A program made the translations under genes and the position numbers. A stretch of DNA of 64,000 nt. Source: Mucilaginibacter limnophilus. Lineage in GTDB: Bacteria > Bacteroidota > Bacteroidia > Sphingobacteriales > Sphingobacteriaceae. The stretch is taken from the NCBI RefSeq assembly GCF_004005815.1, contig NZ_SACK01000005.1:237992-301991 (forward strand), written 5' to 3'. Positions 47,832-56,560 of this stretch are shown here, piece by piece (position 1 is the first letter of the stretch; every line of letters starts with the position of its first letter). The notes beneath the pieces were generated by a model. That model searched no databases. It was not told the DNA's origin and saw nothing but the letters and a program-made list of their open reading frames with translations.

Positions 47832-48854
47832 ATGAAATATAAACTATTAGGGCGGTCGGGCCTGAAAGTATCTGAACTGTGCTTGGGAACCATGGGCTTT
47901 GGCACCGAAGCCAACTGGGGGGCCGACAAACGGACAAGCTTTGAAATAATGGATGCCTTTGCTAATGCTGGTGGCAATTTTATTGACACAGCCAACATTT
48001 ATAAGCTTGGTACCAGCGAGAAGATTATTGGCGAATACATCAGTAATGACGACCGTGACTTTTTCGTACTGGCTACAAAATACACACTGCTTGACAACCG
48101 TACAAACCCTAACGCATCGGGTAATAACCGCAAAAATATGATGCGCAGTGTTGAAGAAAGCCTTAAGCGCCTGCAAACTGATTTTATTGACGTGCTGTAT
48201 CTGCACATTTGGGATGATATCACCCCTATTGACGAAGTACTGCGCGGGCTCGACGATTTGATACGCCAGGGTAAAGTAAACTATGCCGCAATAAGCGACA
48301 CACCTGCATGGGTAGTAGCCAAAGGCAACACCCTTGCCGAACTGATGGGCTGGAGCCAGTTTATTGCTTTACAAGTTGAATACAGCCTTTTACAGCGCAC
48401 ACCCGAGCGTGAGCTCATACCGATGGCTAAGCATTTTGGTATGACGGTTACGCCGTGGGCGCCTCTGGCGGGCGGAGCGCTTACCGGCAAGTACCTTCGC
48501 GGCGATAAAGGGCGCATAAAACCGGAAAGCAACCGCCTTAACGATAACAGTATGCGCATCACTAAAGAAGTGGTAGCCATTGCTGATGAACTTGGCGTTT
48601 CACCAGGACACGTTGCCCTCCAGTGGACGCGTCAGCAGGGCTTTTCATCCATACCAATTGTAGGCGCTACAAAACTTAGTCAGCTGGAAGACAATCTGCA
48701 GTCAGTTGATTTGGTATTAAATGAAGAACATCTTCGCAGGCTTGATGAAACAAGCGTTATTCCGCTTGGTTTTCCCGGCGACTTTTTTAAAGAAGAGGCA
48801 GTACGCATTAACTCATTTGGCGGGTTTTATGATCGGGTTGAAAAGCGTAATTAA
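47832..48854 (+). CDS. Aldo/keto reductase
   Basis: A 340-residue NADPH-dependent oxidoreductase with a TIM-barrel fold. The catalytic tetrad is visible: Asp in FIDTANIY near 48, Tyr in the same motif, Lys in LATKYT near 82 and His in LYLHIWDD near 124. The cofactor region IPIVGATKLSQLEDN near 278 is typical of AKRs of the YhdN/Tas type. Substrate unknown. I use ATG 47832, where the family start MKYKLLGRSGLKVSELCLG begins, and not the ATG nine codons upstream. Confidence 0.92.
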   Translation: MKYKLLGRSGLKVSELCLGTMGFGTEANWGADKRTSFEIMDAFANAGGNFIDTANIYKLGTSEKIIGEYISNDDRDFFVLATKYTLLDNRTNPNASGNNRKNMMRSVEESLKRLQTDFIDVLYLHIWDDITPIDEVLRGLDDLIRQGKVNYAAISDTPAWVVAKGNTLAELMGWSQFIALQVEYSLLQRTPERELIPMAKHFGMTVTPWAPLAGGALTGKYLRGDKGRIKPESNRLNDNSMRITKEVVAIADELGVSPGHVALQWTRQQGFSSIPIVGATKLSQLEDNLQSVDLVLNEEHLRRLDETSVIPLGFPGDFFKEEAVRINSFGGFYDRVEKRN

Positions 48855-49027
48855 TACAAGTTTAAACACAGCAGTTGTAAGCTAAAAAGTTGTTTACACA
48901 AGCTGTTAACATAAGGGTAAACTGAGTAAAAAAAACGTTAAAAAACTTTCAGCACAGTAGAATTTTTAAAAATAATTTGCTGTAATGCAGTGCATTAAAA
49001 TGTTTTGATTACGTTAGCATATTATTT

Positions 49028-49132
49028 CGCATCTACGTGCGTTATAATGCTATGTAAGTTTAATTCTTACATATGTGATAAGGTTTAGGTTGAGAGTCCC
49101 CGGGCAGCGAGTGCAAGGGGGCTCTTATTTTT
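49028..49132 (+). ncRNA. Candidate small RNA or structured leader ending in an intrinsic terminator
   Basis: Three hairpins in a row: CGCA-loop-TGCG (49028-49041); TATGTAAG, loop TTTAATT, CTTACATA (49051-49073, perfect 8 bp); and GAGAGTCCCC...GGGGGCTCTT (49092-49126) followed by A and a run of T. The terminator ends about 17 bp before the next ATG. It could be a small RNA, an attenuator for the downstream gene, or just the aldo/keto reductase terminator. The 294-bp gap holds no coding sequence. Confidence 0.4.
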
Positions 49133-49148
49133 TTGTACTATTGCCAAC

Positions 49149-49607
49149 ATGAATATTGATGAATTAAAGCAGCAGCTTTATAATGCCTGCCAGCAGTATG
49201 TACAAAGCCGCCTAACCGCCGCGCAGGAGGCTATTGACGCCGCACAGCAGGCCGCTAATGAAGAAACCAAAAGCAGCGCCGGCGATAAATATGAAACCGG
49301 CCGCGCCATGGCACAATTAGAAAGCGATCGGAACAAAGCCCAACTAAACGAGGCTAATAAGTTAAAGGTAGCTTTAAACAATATCCCACTTTCACAAACA
49401 AAAGAGGCAGCCGACGCAGGAAGTGTAGTAATTACCAGCAACGGAAAGTTTTACATCTCCATAAGCGCCGGAACACTTAGCATTAATAATGAAGCATATT
49501 TTGCAGTTTCATTGGCATCTCCGGTAGGTTTACAATTAAAAGGGAAAAAAGCGGGAGACAGCTTTATGCTGAATGGGCGAAATTATTTGATTCAGGCTGT
49601 TTATTGA
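49149..49607 (+). CDS. Protein with GreA/GreB-like C-terminal domain
   Basis: A 152-residue cytoplasmic protein. The N-terminal half is helical and Ala/Gln-rich (about 1-75), with SSAGDKYETGRAM near 39. The C-terminal half resembles the FKBP-like C-terminal domain of GreA/GreB/Rnk: AVSLASPVGLQLKGKKAGDS near 120 matches the family's SPxGxxLxGKKxGD pattern. It may touch RNA polymerase, but the N-terminal coiled coil is not that of GreA and lacks its acidic tip. Related Bacteroidota proteins are sometimes mislabelled as oxoacyl-ACP synthase; no such motif is present. Its 3' end overlaps the convergent kinase gene by 44 bp. Confidence 0.75.
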   Translation: MNIDELKQQLYNACQQYVQSRLTAAQEAIDAAQQAANEETKSSAGDKYETGRAMAQLESDRNKAQLNEANKLKVALNNIPLSQTKEAADAGSVVITSNGKFYISISAGTLSINNEAYFAVSLASPVGLQLKGKKAGDSFMLNGRNYLIQAVY

Positions 49608-51528
49608 CTTCAAACTTAGGCAGGCAAACAAGCACTTCGGTGCCTGCACCCGGTTCACTGTGTATTTTAATCTCACCCTTATTTACGTCAACAAATTGTT
49701 TAATAAGAAGCAAGCCTATGCCCGCGCCAACCTCGTTATTAGTGCCGTATCCGCTTATGCCCTTACCTACAATTTTAAACAGTTTATGCATTTTCTCAGG
49801 TGTTATACCAACACCGGTATCCTTAATGCGGATTACGCAGTATTTTTCATTTGAAGGATAATCTATAGTTATGGTTCCTCCTTTGGGGGTGAACTTAATG
49901 GCGTTTCCGATAATATTCTGCACAATGATCCGCACGTGATCAGGATCTGCAAAGGCAGGCGTTACAGCGTCGTTATCGTGTATTAAATTGATATTTTTAT
50001 CTGTTGCAAGAAATTCAGAAACAGCTATAGTTTCCTGTACCAGAGTCTTAACATCTATCTTGGTCGCCTCACTTTTTATACCTGTTAGCTGACTGTTTGC
50101 CCAAAGCAGCAGATTGTTAACCATCCCCGCAATATGGCCGACCTGCTGATAAAACCTTTCGAGTATAAGTTCCTTTTCATCATCCTCTACATCACCCGAG
50201 CGTATAAACTCTATAGTTTGTATCATCGAAGCAAAAGGCCCTCGTAAATCATGACTGATTACTGAAAACAACTGGTTTTTGGTTTGATTAAGCTGATCAA
50301 GCCTTTCGTTTTGATGATATATTTCATCCTTTTGCAGCGCTATGGCCTTATTGCGCCGCTCAAGTTTTTTGTTGAGAGACGTTTTATTCATATTACTACG
50401 CGTAATTACTACGGCAAATATGCTGATGCATGCTGCCAGCAAGCCTATTCCGCCAATAAGCAGGCGGTTAAACTTACTTTTCTGCTCGTGCACCTCGTTA
50501 TCCTTTACCAACCTCAGGTTATCACTGCGCTGCTGTTTTAGCTGCAGATAATTTATTTTCTGCTGACGACTTTCATTGTTCAGGCTATCGTCAAGCTTGT
50601 TCATTAAGACATTGCTATCATATGCTGCCTTATAATTACCCTTAGCAGCATGTGCCTTTGCCAATATTTTAAGCGCCCGAACCTCATCCCACAAACTACT
50701 TGTTTTACGTGCCAACACAACGCTTTTTTGAGCATTAATAATTGCTTGTTCATACTGTTTCAAAGCATATTGTGCCTGCGCCAGCCCCGAATAAGCAAAA
50801 GCATTTTCCCAGTTATCCTGATATTCGGCTTTAAGTACTTTTTGATGAAAAAGTATAGCTTCTTTATACTGGCCTATTTTGAAAAAAACTTCTCCAAGCC
50901 GATTATTTGTCATTGACACCATATGTTCGTCGCCAATTTCCTTGCTTACCTGCATACCTTTATTAAGATATTCAAAGGCTTTTTCGGGCTTTTTCATTTC
51001 ATCGTAACAAATGCCGATATTGAAGTACAGCATGGTCAGCTTTCGTTTATTATTTAGCTGCAATGCTTCTTTTAGTGATTTTTCGAAGTCAACAATGGCA
51101 TCGTCAAACTCGTCCTGTGATAAAAAAACCAACCCCCGAAGGTGATAAGCATTAGCAATACCCAGCTTATAACCAGCCCTGTCACTAATCGTCGCTAATT
51201 GTGACGCAGCTTCTAATGAGGCGAAATAATTCCCCATCACATAATAGGTTGAACCAAGCATATATAAGCCATTGGCTTCTCCTTTAAAATATTTGGATTT
51301 TCCGGCCAGTTGTATCGCTTTTTTTGCAAAGGCAACAGAACTATCAGCATTGGTATACCGGTAGGCATCGGCTATTTGGTTTATCAGGTTCACTCTGGCG
51401 GTGTCTGAGCCTTTGCGGGGTGTAATTTTCTTTAAGCGATTAAGTAAGCTATCGGTTTTAATATCCGCAAAACACATCAGGGGCAGCAATATTGCCAGCA
51501 ATATTTTAGCGGGGATACTTTTTAACAT
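49564..51528 (-). CDS. TPR-containing sensor histidine kinase
   Basis: A 654-residue kinase of the Bacteroidota TPR type. A signal peptide (about 1-20) is followed by TPR repeats in the periplasm (about 35-330; KKPEKAFEYLNKGMQVSKE and similar), a membrane helix (about 360-382), a coiled coil, the phospho-acceptor in SVISHDLRGPFASMI near 423, and an ATPase domain with NIIGNAIKFTPKGG, DTGVGITPEKM and GAGIGLLLIKQF. No receiver domain is fused. I start at ATG 51526-51528, where the signal peptide begins. Its cognate regulator is not in the window; the TPR part may sense peptides or protein partners. Confidence 0.9.
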   Translation of the reverse strand: MLKSIPAKILLAILLPLMCFADIKTDSLLNRLKKITPRKGSDTARVNLINQIADAYRYTNADSSVAFAKKAIQLAGKSKYFKGEANGLYMLGSTYYVMGNYFASLEAASQLATISDRAGYKLGIANAYHLRGLVFLSQDEFDDAIVDFEKSLKEALQLNNKRKLTMLYFNIGICYDEMKKPEKAFEYLNKGMQVSKEIGDEHMVSMTNNRLGEVFFKIGQYKEAILFHQKVLKAEYQDNWENAFAYSGLAQAQYALKQYEQAIINAQKSVVLARKTSSLWDEVRALKILAKAHAAKGNYKAAYDSNVLMNKLDDSLNNESRQQKINYLQLKQQRSDNLRLVKDNEVHEQKSKFNRLLIGGIGLLAACISIFAVVITRSNMNKTSLNKKLERRNKAIALQKDEIYHQNERLDQLNQTKNQLFSVISHDLRGPFASMIQTIEFIRSGDVEDDEKELILERFYQQVGHIAGMVNNLLLWANSQLTGIKSEATKIDVKTLVQETIAVSEFLATDKNINLIHDNDAVTPAFADPDHVRIIVQNIIGNAIKFTPKGGTITIDYPSNEKYCVIRIKDTGVGITPEKMHKLFKIVGKGISGYGTNNEVGAGIGLLLIKQFVDVNKGEIKIHSEPGAGTEVLVCLPKFEVNKQPESNNFAHSA

Positions 51529-51604
51529 TTGCAGGACGATAGCCCGGGGGTCAAACCGGACAGGTGAAAATAATGATAATAATGTTATCTGCAACTTAAC
51601 AAAG

Positions 51605-51636
51605 CACAAAAAAGGCCGGTTACTACAACCGGCCTT
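51605..51636 (-). terminator. Intrinsic terminator after the lipoprotein gene
   Basis: AAGGCCGGTT, loop ACTAC, AACCGGCCTT is a perfect 10-bp stem, followed on the minus strand by six T residues. It lies 25 bp after the lipoprotein stop and upstream of the TPR kinase, which therefore needs its own promoter. Confidence 0.85.
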
Positions 51637-51660
51637 ATGAAGGTATTATATATATTGAAG

Positions 51661-52287
51661 CTATTTTGTGTAAACCAGGTTTGCTGTGTTGACGTAAAAA
51701 CGTGTTGTATCAGTGTCAGGCTGATAACGGGTAAGAAACTTAACCTGTTCTTTTTTACCCGCTATTTCTTCGAGCTTGTTGTTAGCTTCCTGCGCAGTGG
51801 CATATTGCTTAAAGAAGTTAAAGGTGCGCTCAAACTTAACGTTTACTACCTTGACACCACCAATAGTGGTATCGGTAACAGTTTTATCAATCTGATGTAA
51901 ATTATAAGGCTTCCAGTTAAGCACGGTATCTCCCCACTGCATTTTCATTTTGTAATCGAGTCCGTTCAGCTGCGTGTTCTTAAAGTCCTCATCAAACACA
52001 ATATACCATGATTTTGTGTAGCGGTCTTTATCAATAATCAAGTGCACTTTTTCAGCATAAGCTAAGTTAAGCGTTGTGCCGCTTACACTTGCTTTCACTA
52101 TTTGCTGCTGTGCATTTTCAACTACTGGTGTTACTTTTAACGATGCCAGCAATTTGCCCTCTTCTGCCGTTGGTATAACAGCTCCTGTTTGTGGATTTGA
52201 TATATCTGATGCAGGCAAAACATCATTCAACTTTTTGCAACTTGCAAAAACTGTTATCAGTAAAGCGCTAAGTATTATTTTTTTCAT
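51661..52287 (-). CDS. Hypothetical lipoprotein
   Basis: A 208-residue protein with a lipoprotein signal: a hydrophobic stretch and the lipobox VFASC, Cys at residue 16. The mature part is soluble and mostly beta, with DKDRYTKSWYIVFDEDF near 95 and a Lys/Glu-rich helix near 175. I recognise no family. The start is set at the ATG 52285-52287 that begins the signal peptide. It appears to be a single-gene unit closed by a strong terminator. Confidence 0.75.
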   Translation of the reverse strand: MKKIILSALLITVFASCKKLNDVLPASDISNPQTGAVIPTAEEGKLLASLKVTPVVENAQQQIVKASVSGTTLNLAYAEKVHLIIDKDRYTKSWYIVFDEDFKNTQLNGLDYKMKMQWGDTVLNWKPYNLHQIDKTVTDTTIGGVKVVNVKFERTFNFFKQYATAQEANNKLEEIAGKKEQVKFLTRYQPDTDTTRFYVNTANLVYTK

Positions 52288-52648
52288 ACTCAGATTATGA
52301 CAAACGCAATTCCAACTACCCGATGCCAAACCGAATCAACCTGTATAGTAAATTTTAGGACGCTGTTCGGCAAACTATACTAATTTTCGTAAAATCAACA
52401 GATAATGTAACTTTAATTCACATTAATTTACCAATGATTAAATTATTAATTTATTAAACCAAAGGTTAATTCAATTAATATTCTATAAAGTTGTACGATA
52501 AAATCATATCTGTTCATTTTGTTCACACAACGCTGCTTCTAATGGGAAATGATTGTATATATTTTTGGAATTTTTTCCCCATAATTCCGCAATACCCATC
52601 ACTGGCAAAAAATAAAACTATATTTTTACGGCTCAAGCCAATTAATTG
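52288..52648. other. A/T-rich divergent promoter region
   Basis: About 360 bp between the lipoprotein and esterase starts. TATTTTTG at 52560-52567 fits a -7 element for the esterase gene but lacks a well-placed TTG. I see no coding sequence. Confidence 0.4.
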
Positions 52649-54637
52649 ATGAACCACTTTTATCGCACTACTATTCTTGCATTGCAATTTTCAGCATTTA
52701 CTATCCCTGCTTTAGCTAAAGTAGTTTTACCCGGATGCTTTACAGACAATATGGTACTGCAGCAAAAAGCACAGGTTAACTTGTGGGGAAAAGCTGATGC
52801 CGGAAAAACTGTAAAGATCACCACCTCATGGAATAAAAAAACTTACAGTACCACTGCCGGCGCTGATGGTAGCTGGAAAGTTAAAGTAGCCACTCCGCAA
52901 TACGGCGGTCCTCACAATATTACGTTTAACGATGGTGAAGCAATCACACTTGAAAATGTGCTTATAGGGGAAGTGTGGATTTGTTCGGGGCAATCAAACA
53001 TGGAAATGACGCCGACAGGTATGTATGGTGACATTTTAAACCTGCGTGAAGAAGTTGCTGCAGCCGATTATCCGCAGATACGGATGCTGAAGGTTGAAAA
53101 TACCATGAGCATGCAACCCCTTACCGAACTAAAAACACGCGGCGAATGGCGCGTTTGTTCACCTGAAACTGTAAGCCAGTTTTCGGCCGTAGCATATTTT
53201 TTTGCACGCGACCTGTACAAACAATACCATATTCCTATCGGCCTGATTAACACTACTTGGGGTGGTACAGTAGCTGAAGCCTGGACAAGCGGTCAATCAT
53301 TAAAAAAAATGCCTGCCTTTGCCCCATCTGTACAAGCGATGGAACAAGGACTTACGCAGGAAAAACTGAATGAGCAATATAATAAGGATTTGCGCAGCTG
53401 GATAAATAAATTAAGTGGAAAGGATTCTCTGTACACTAACGGCACTTTGCCTTGGATAAGTACTGATTTTAACGATGCTGATTGGAAAACAATGGCCTTA
53501 CCGGGTTATTGGGAAGCTGTAAAGGGTTTAAACACGTTTGATGGCGTTGTAGCTTACCGCAAAAAAATCAACATACCTGCAGCCTGGGCTGGTAAAGACC
53601 TGGTGCTAAACCTTGGCCCAGTTGACGATGCCGACGTTACCTGGTTTAACGGTACCGAAGTTGGCCATACCGAACTTTTCCTGATCAAGCGCAGCTATAC
53701 AATCCCCGGCAAGCTGGTAAAGGCAGGTGAAAACACCATTGCCATACGTGTGGTTGATAACGGCGGTTTCGGCGGACTTGGCGATGGCCCACTTACAATT
53801 GCTCCCGCTAATGAAAATGTTGAACCGATTAGCCTGAAAGGAGGCTGGAGCTACCGGGTAATAAATACGCTTAATCAGCTTCCGCCAATGCCTTATAAGC
53901 CTGATGGGCCTAACCGCCCAACATTGTTGTACAACGCGATGGTGAATCCACTAATCAACTATACCATTAAAGGTGCGATATGGTACCAGGGCGAAAGCAA
54001 CGCCGACAGGGCATACCAATATCGTACCTTGTTCCCGCTGCTAATAACCGACTGGCGCGAAAAGTGGAAGCAAGGCAATTTCCCGTTCTACTATGTGCAA
54101 CTGGCCAACTTTATGCCGAAGGATAAACAACCGGCCGAATCAACTTGGGCCGAACTTCGCGAAGCACAGTCAAAAACGCTTTCGCTACCCAATACCGGCA
54201 TGGCCGTTACCATTGACATTGGCGACGGAGGCAACATTCACCCGGCTAACAAGCAGGACGTTGGGCACAGGCTGGCACTAATAGCCCGCGCTAAAACCTA
54301 CGATGAAAAGGTTGAATACTCCGGTCCGGTATATCAATCTTTCAAAATAAAGGGAAACACTGTTGAGATAGCCTTCAGCAATGCTGATGGTCTTAACGTA
54401 AAAGGCGGCAAGCTAACAGGCTTCACCGTAGCAGATGCTGATAAAAAATTCTATTGGGCAGACGCTAAAATAGAAGGTAATAAAGTAATCGTGTCAAGCA
54501 ATCAGGTATCGCAACCTGTTGCTGTAAGATACGGCTGGGCAAACAATCCTGATTGTAATTTATATAATGAAGCTGCACTGCCTGCATCGCCATTTCGTAC
54601 CGACGATTGGCAAGGTGTAACTTTCGGTAAAGAATAA
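52649..54637 (+). CDS. Sialate O-acetylesterase-like SGNH esterase with inserted jelly-roll domain
   Basis: A 662-residue secreted esterase. A signal peptide (about 1-24) precedes the SASA-type SGNH hydrolase. The catalytic Ser lies in EVWICSGQSNMEM near residue 110, a second block is IWYQGESNADR near 445, and the Asp/His block is DGGNIHPANKQDVG near 527. Between the first and second blocks sits a beta-galactosidase-type jelly roll (about 250-390; DFNDADWKTMALPGYW). It removes O-acetyl groups from sialic acid or plant glycans such as xylan; the substrate is not shown. Such enzymes are common in Bacteroidota glycan use, but no SusC/D pair lies here. ATG 52649 is preferred over a TTG one codon upstream. 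Confidence 0.9.
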   Translation: MNHFYRTTILALQFSAFTIPALAKVVLPGCFTDNMVLQQKAQVNLWGKADAGKTVKITTSWNKKTYSTTAGADGSWKVKVATPQYGGPHNITFNDGEAITLENVLIGEVWICSGQSNMEMTPTGMYGDILNLREEVAAADYPQIRMLKVENTMSMQPLTELKTRGEWRVCSPETVSQFSAVAYFFARDLYKQYHIPIGLINTTWGGTVAEAWTSGQSLKKMPAFAPSVQAMEQGLTQEKLNEQYNKDLRSWINKLSGKDSLYTNGTLPWISTDFNDADWKTMALPGYWEAVKGLNTFDGVVAYRKKINIPAAWAGKDLVLNLGPVDDADVTWFNGTEVGHTELFLIKRSYTIPGKLVKAGENTIAIRVVDNGGFGGLGDGPLTIAPANENVEPISLKGGWSYRVINTLNQLPPMPYKPDGPNRPTLLYNAMVNPLINYTIKGAIWYQGESNADRAYQYRTLFPLLITDWREKWKQGNFPFYYVQLANFMPKDKQPAESTWAELREAQSKTLSLPNTGMAVTIDIGDGGNIHPANKQDVGHRLALIARAKTYDEKVEYSGPVYQSFKIKGNTVEIAFSNADGLNVKGGKLTGFTVADADKKFYWADAKIEGNKVIVSSNQVSQPVAVRYGWANNPDCNLYNEAALPASPFRTDDWQGVTFGKE

Positions 54638-54658
54638 TTAAGTATGCGGCGCAGTAGC

Positions 54659-54856
54659 TTACCTGCTGTGCCGCATTACCCTTACCAGTTGCCTGTGCCT
54701 TTTGGCGGCGTAATAGTCGTTGGTAACAAGTATAGCATGTATCACACCCGGTATCCAGAAGAACAGGGTAAGGATGATGCTTAATATAAAGGCGCCTATA
54801 CGGCCGGTTGTAAAAACGGCCAGCGGCGGTAATATGATGCAAAGAAAGTAGCGCAT
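54659..54856 (-). CDS. YqaE/Pmp3-family small membrane protein
   Basis: A 65-residue protein with two membrane helices (about 3-20 and 25-45). It has the Pmp3/YqaE pattern: ILPPLAVF in the first helix, then FWIPGVIHAILV in the second. Members are stress-associated membrane proteins in bacteria, yeast and plants; the mechanism is unclear. It converges with the esterase gene, 21 bp apart, and lies 52 bp downstream of another small membrane-protein gene on the same strand. Confidence 0.85.
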   Translation of the reverse strand: MRYFLCIILPPLAVFTTGRIGAFILSIILTLFFWIPGVIHAILVTNDYYAAKRHRQLVRVMRHSR

Positions 54857-54908
54857 TGTATTGGTGTTTGTTTATAATATGATAAAAAACACAATCAATT
54901 GTTACGCC

Positions 54909-55106
54909 CTACCACCATTTTAAAAATATACAGCTAATTGCTATCAAACTGAAAAGCAAATTAGCTATGCCTATTATCAAGCAGTCTGATTCAGCTTCAG
55001 ACAGTTTGCTGCCTCCCGGACTGAACCGCAAGTGATATAATTTTGATACGCCAAATATGCCGGTTAAAATAGCCAGCCCGATACCAATAAATTGAAACTT
55101 GTCCAT
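54909..55106 (-). CDS. Small two-helix membrane protein, unknown
   Basis: A 65-residue protein with one helix near 5-25 and another near 42-62, joined by a polar loop SPGGSKLSEAESD. No family recognised. Its position just upstream of the Pmp3-like gene and its clear hydrophobic pattern favour a real gene, but short length makes this uncertain. Confidence 0.55.
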   Translation of the reverse strand: MDKFQFIGIGLAILTGIFGVSKLYHLRFSPGGSKLSEAESDCLIIGIANLLFSLIAISCIFLKWW

Positions 55107-55275
55107 AACACAGATGTTTTCTTCTCTCAGATCTTCTTTAGGTGTTACATAAATAAAACCTGAAAGCCGATATTGTGCTGTTTATTTTGTTCAGTTCAAT
55201 CTGTGTCACCAAAAAGCAATCTGACAACTACTCAACATACTATCAATCAACTACAAACGTTTAGGGTATGTGAGC

Positions 55276-56376
55276 ATGAAGAAGCGGGTTATCTACTACA
55301 TTTCCATACTATTTTTTATTACCGGCCTGGCAGCTTTTAAAGCAGACAATTTCATTGTCCTGCCGGACGAGCCATTGCCGTTTAAACCGCATGGCTATTA
55401 CATTGCCGCCGTTACCGACGACCGCCCGGCCAAAAGCCCCGTGGCGCAGGTAGTGACATTATCTGCTGATAAGAAAACAGCCGTGCAGTCGGCCGACTTG
55501 CAAGGCGGGACGCTATCGGCTGTGAGAGGATACATCTCCCGCAACCTCGATAAAGACGCCTCCCAACGGCCGGTCATCGTCAGCATAAAGGAATTTAAGC
55601 TTACCGAGACATCCCTTCCCGGAAACCGTGTTGATGGGCAGGTGAAGCTTGTGCTGTCGTTCGGGCTGCAGAAGGATTACGGCTTTGAGCGTCTTGTCGA
55701 CTACCGCGGCGGGCTGCACTACATCAGGCCGGTTAGCAACAGCGCCCTTGCCGCCACGCAGCTGCGCGACTGTCTCAAAAATGGCATCACCTACTTTAAC
55801 AACTGGATGAAGGCCAACACCGGCACCAACATCAAGCTGGCGCAGAAGGTAACCTTTAAGTTTACCGACTACGCCGAACCCAACGAGAACGACACCGTGT
55901 ACTACTCGCCCAAACGCCCGCTTGTGTGGGATGACTTCCGGGCCACTACGCCACCCTCGGGGCCGTACGCGGCCATGGTGATCCCGGCCTTTGGGTACGA
56001 CGAGCAGCACGAGGTGGTGAACGGCGCCATAAGGGTGAAACTTTCCATGAAGGTTTACCTGGCCAAGAGCGCATCGTGGGTAAGCGGCGGCGGACAAACC
56101 AGCTACGCCCTCAACCACGAGCAGCGCCACTTCGACATTACACGCATCATCGCGCGGCAGTTTCAGCAAAAGGTGCTGAACGCCGGACTAACCCCCGACA
56201 CCTGGGAAGCTTTCATCGGTATGCAGTACCTCGACTCGTACCGCGACATGCACGCCATGCAAACCGCCTACGACAGCGAGACCGCCCACGGACGCAACCA
56301 TTCCGCGCAGGCCGAATGGAATCGCCGCATCGACAAGCTGCTGGGCGAAGGCGCCGACACCGGGCTCAGCCGTTAA
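55276..56376 (+). CDS. Secreted DUF922 protein, predicted zinc protease
   Basis: A 366-residue exported protein with a signal peptide (about 1-22). The C-terminal half (about 210-350) matches DUF922: RPLVWDDFRATTP, then NHEQRHFDITR near 280, an HExxH zinc site, and a downstream HGRNHSAQAEWNRRID near 335. A metalloprotease role is predicted for this family but not proven. The N-terminal half is a separate beta-rich domain without a known match. The gene is visibly more G/C-rich than its neighbours. ATG 55276 is chosen over a GTG two codons upstream. Confidence 0.8.
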   Translation: MKKRVIYYISILFFITGLAAFKADNFIVLPDEPLPFKPHGYYIAAVTDDRPAKSPVAQVVTLSADKKTAVQSADLQGGTLSAVRGYISRNLDKDASQRPVIVSIKEFKLTETSLPGNRVDGQVKLVLSFGLQKDYGFERLVDYRGGLHYIRPVSNSALAATQLRDCLKNGITYFNNWMKANTGTNIKLAQKVTFKFTDYAEPNENDTVYYSPKRPLVWDDFRATTPPSGPYAAMVIPAFGYDEQHEVVNGAIRVKLSMKVYLAKSASWVSGGGQTSYALNHEQRHFDITRIIARQFQQKVLNAGLTPDTWEAFIGMQYLDSYRDMHAMQTAYDSETAHGRNHSAQAEWNRRIDKLLGEGADTGLSR

Positions 56377-56379
56377 CGT

Positions 56380-56483
56380 GCAGGTGTTGATGCAACAGTA
56401 TATATACAAATCAACACATGCAACACCTGCAACACCTGCAACACCTATCAACACATGCAACACCTGCAACACCCTGCAACACT
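56380..56483. repeat. Iteron-like direct repeats before the AAA ATPase gene
   Basis: ATCAACACATGCAACACCTG and its continuation (27 bp) occurs at 56410-56436 and again at 56447-56473, a 37-bp period. Inside both are 9-bp units TGCAACACC (six in all, the last with an extra C). An inverted partial copy, GCAGGTGTTGATG, lies at 56380-56392. A small palindrome ACTG-TCAAAA-CAGT follows at 56481-56494. The array sits 80 bp ahead of the ATPase start. Confidence 0.8.
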
Positions 56484-56521
56484 GTCAAAACAGTGGCACC
56501 ACTTTAATAAACAGGGCTTCG

Positions 56522-56529
56522 TAAATTTG
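56522..56529 (+). promoter_or_regulatory. -7 promoter element of the AAA ATPase gene
   Basis: TAAATTTG matches TAnnTTTG exactly, 31 bp before the ATG. No well-placed TTG is seen upstream, so this is a half match. Confidence 0.4.
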
Positions 56530-56560
56530 GGTCTCTTCTTTCTACAAATCCCATTTTACT

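Noticed and set aside
54465..54842. 125-codon minus-strand frame overlapping the esterase end and the Pmp3-like gene
   Set aside because: It is a shifted frame of the Pmp3-like gene and has no plausible product; the 65-residue frame matches a known family.
55513..56472. Long minus-strand frames opposite the DUF922 gene
   Set aside because: They arise from the high G/C of that gene. The plus strand has a signal peptide and an HExxH motif.
56380..56483. CRISPR array reading of the TGCAACACC repeats
   Set aside because: The units are 9 bp and adjacent, without spacers, and no cas gene is present.
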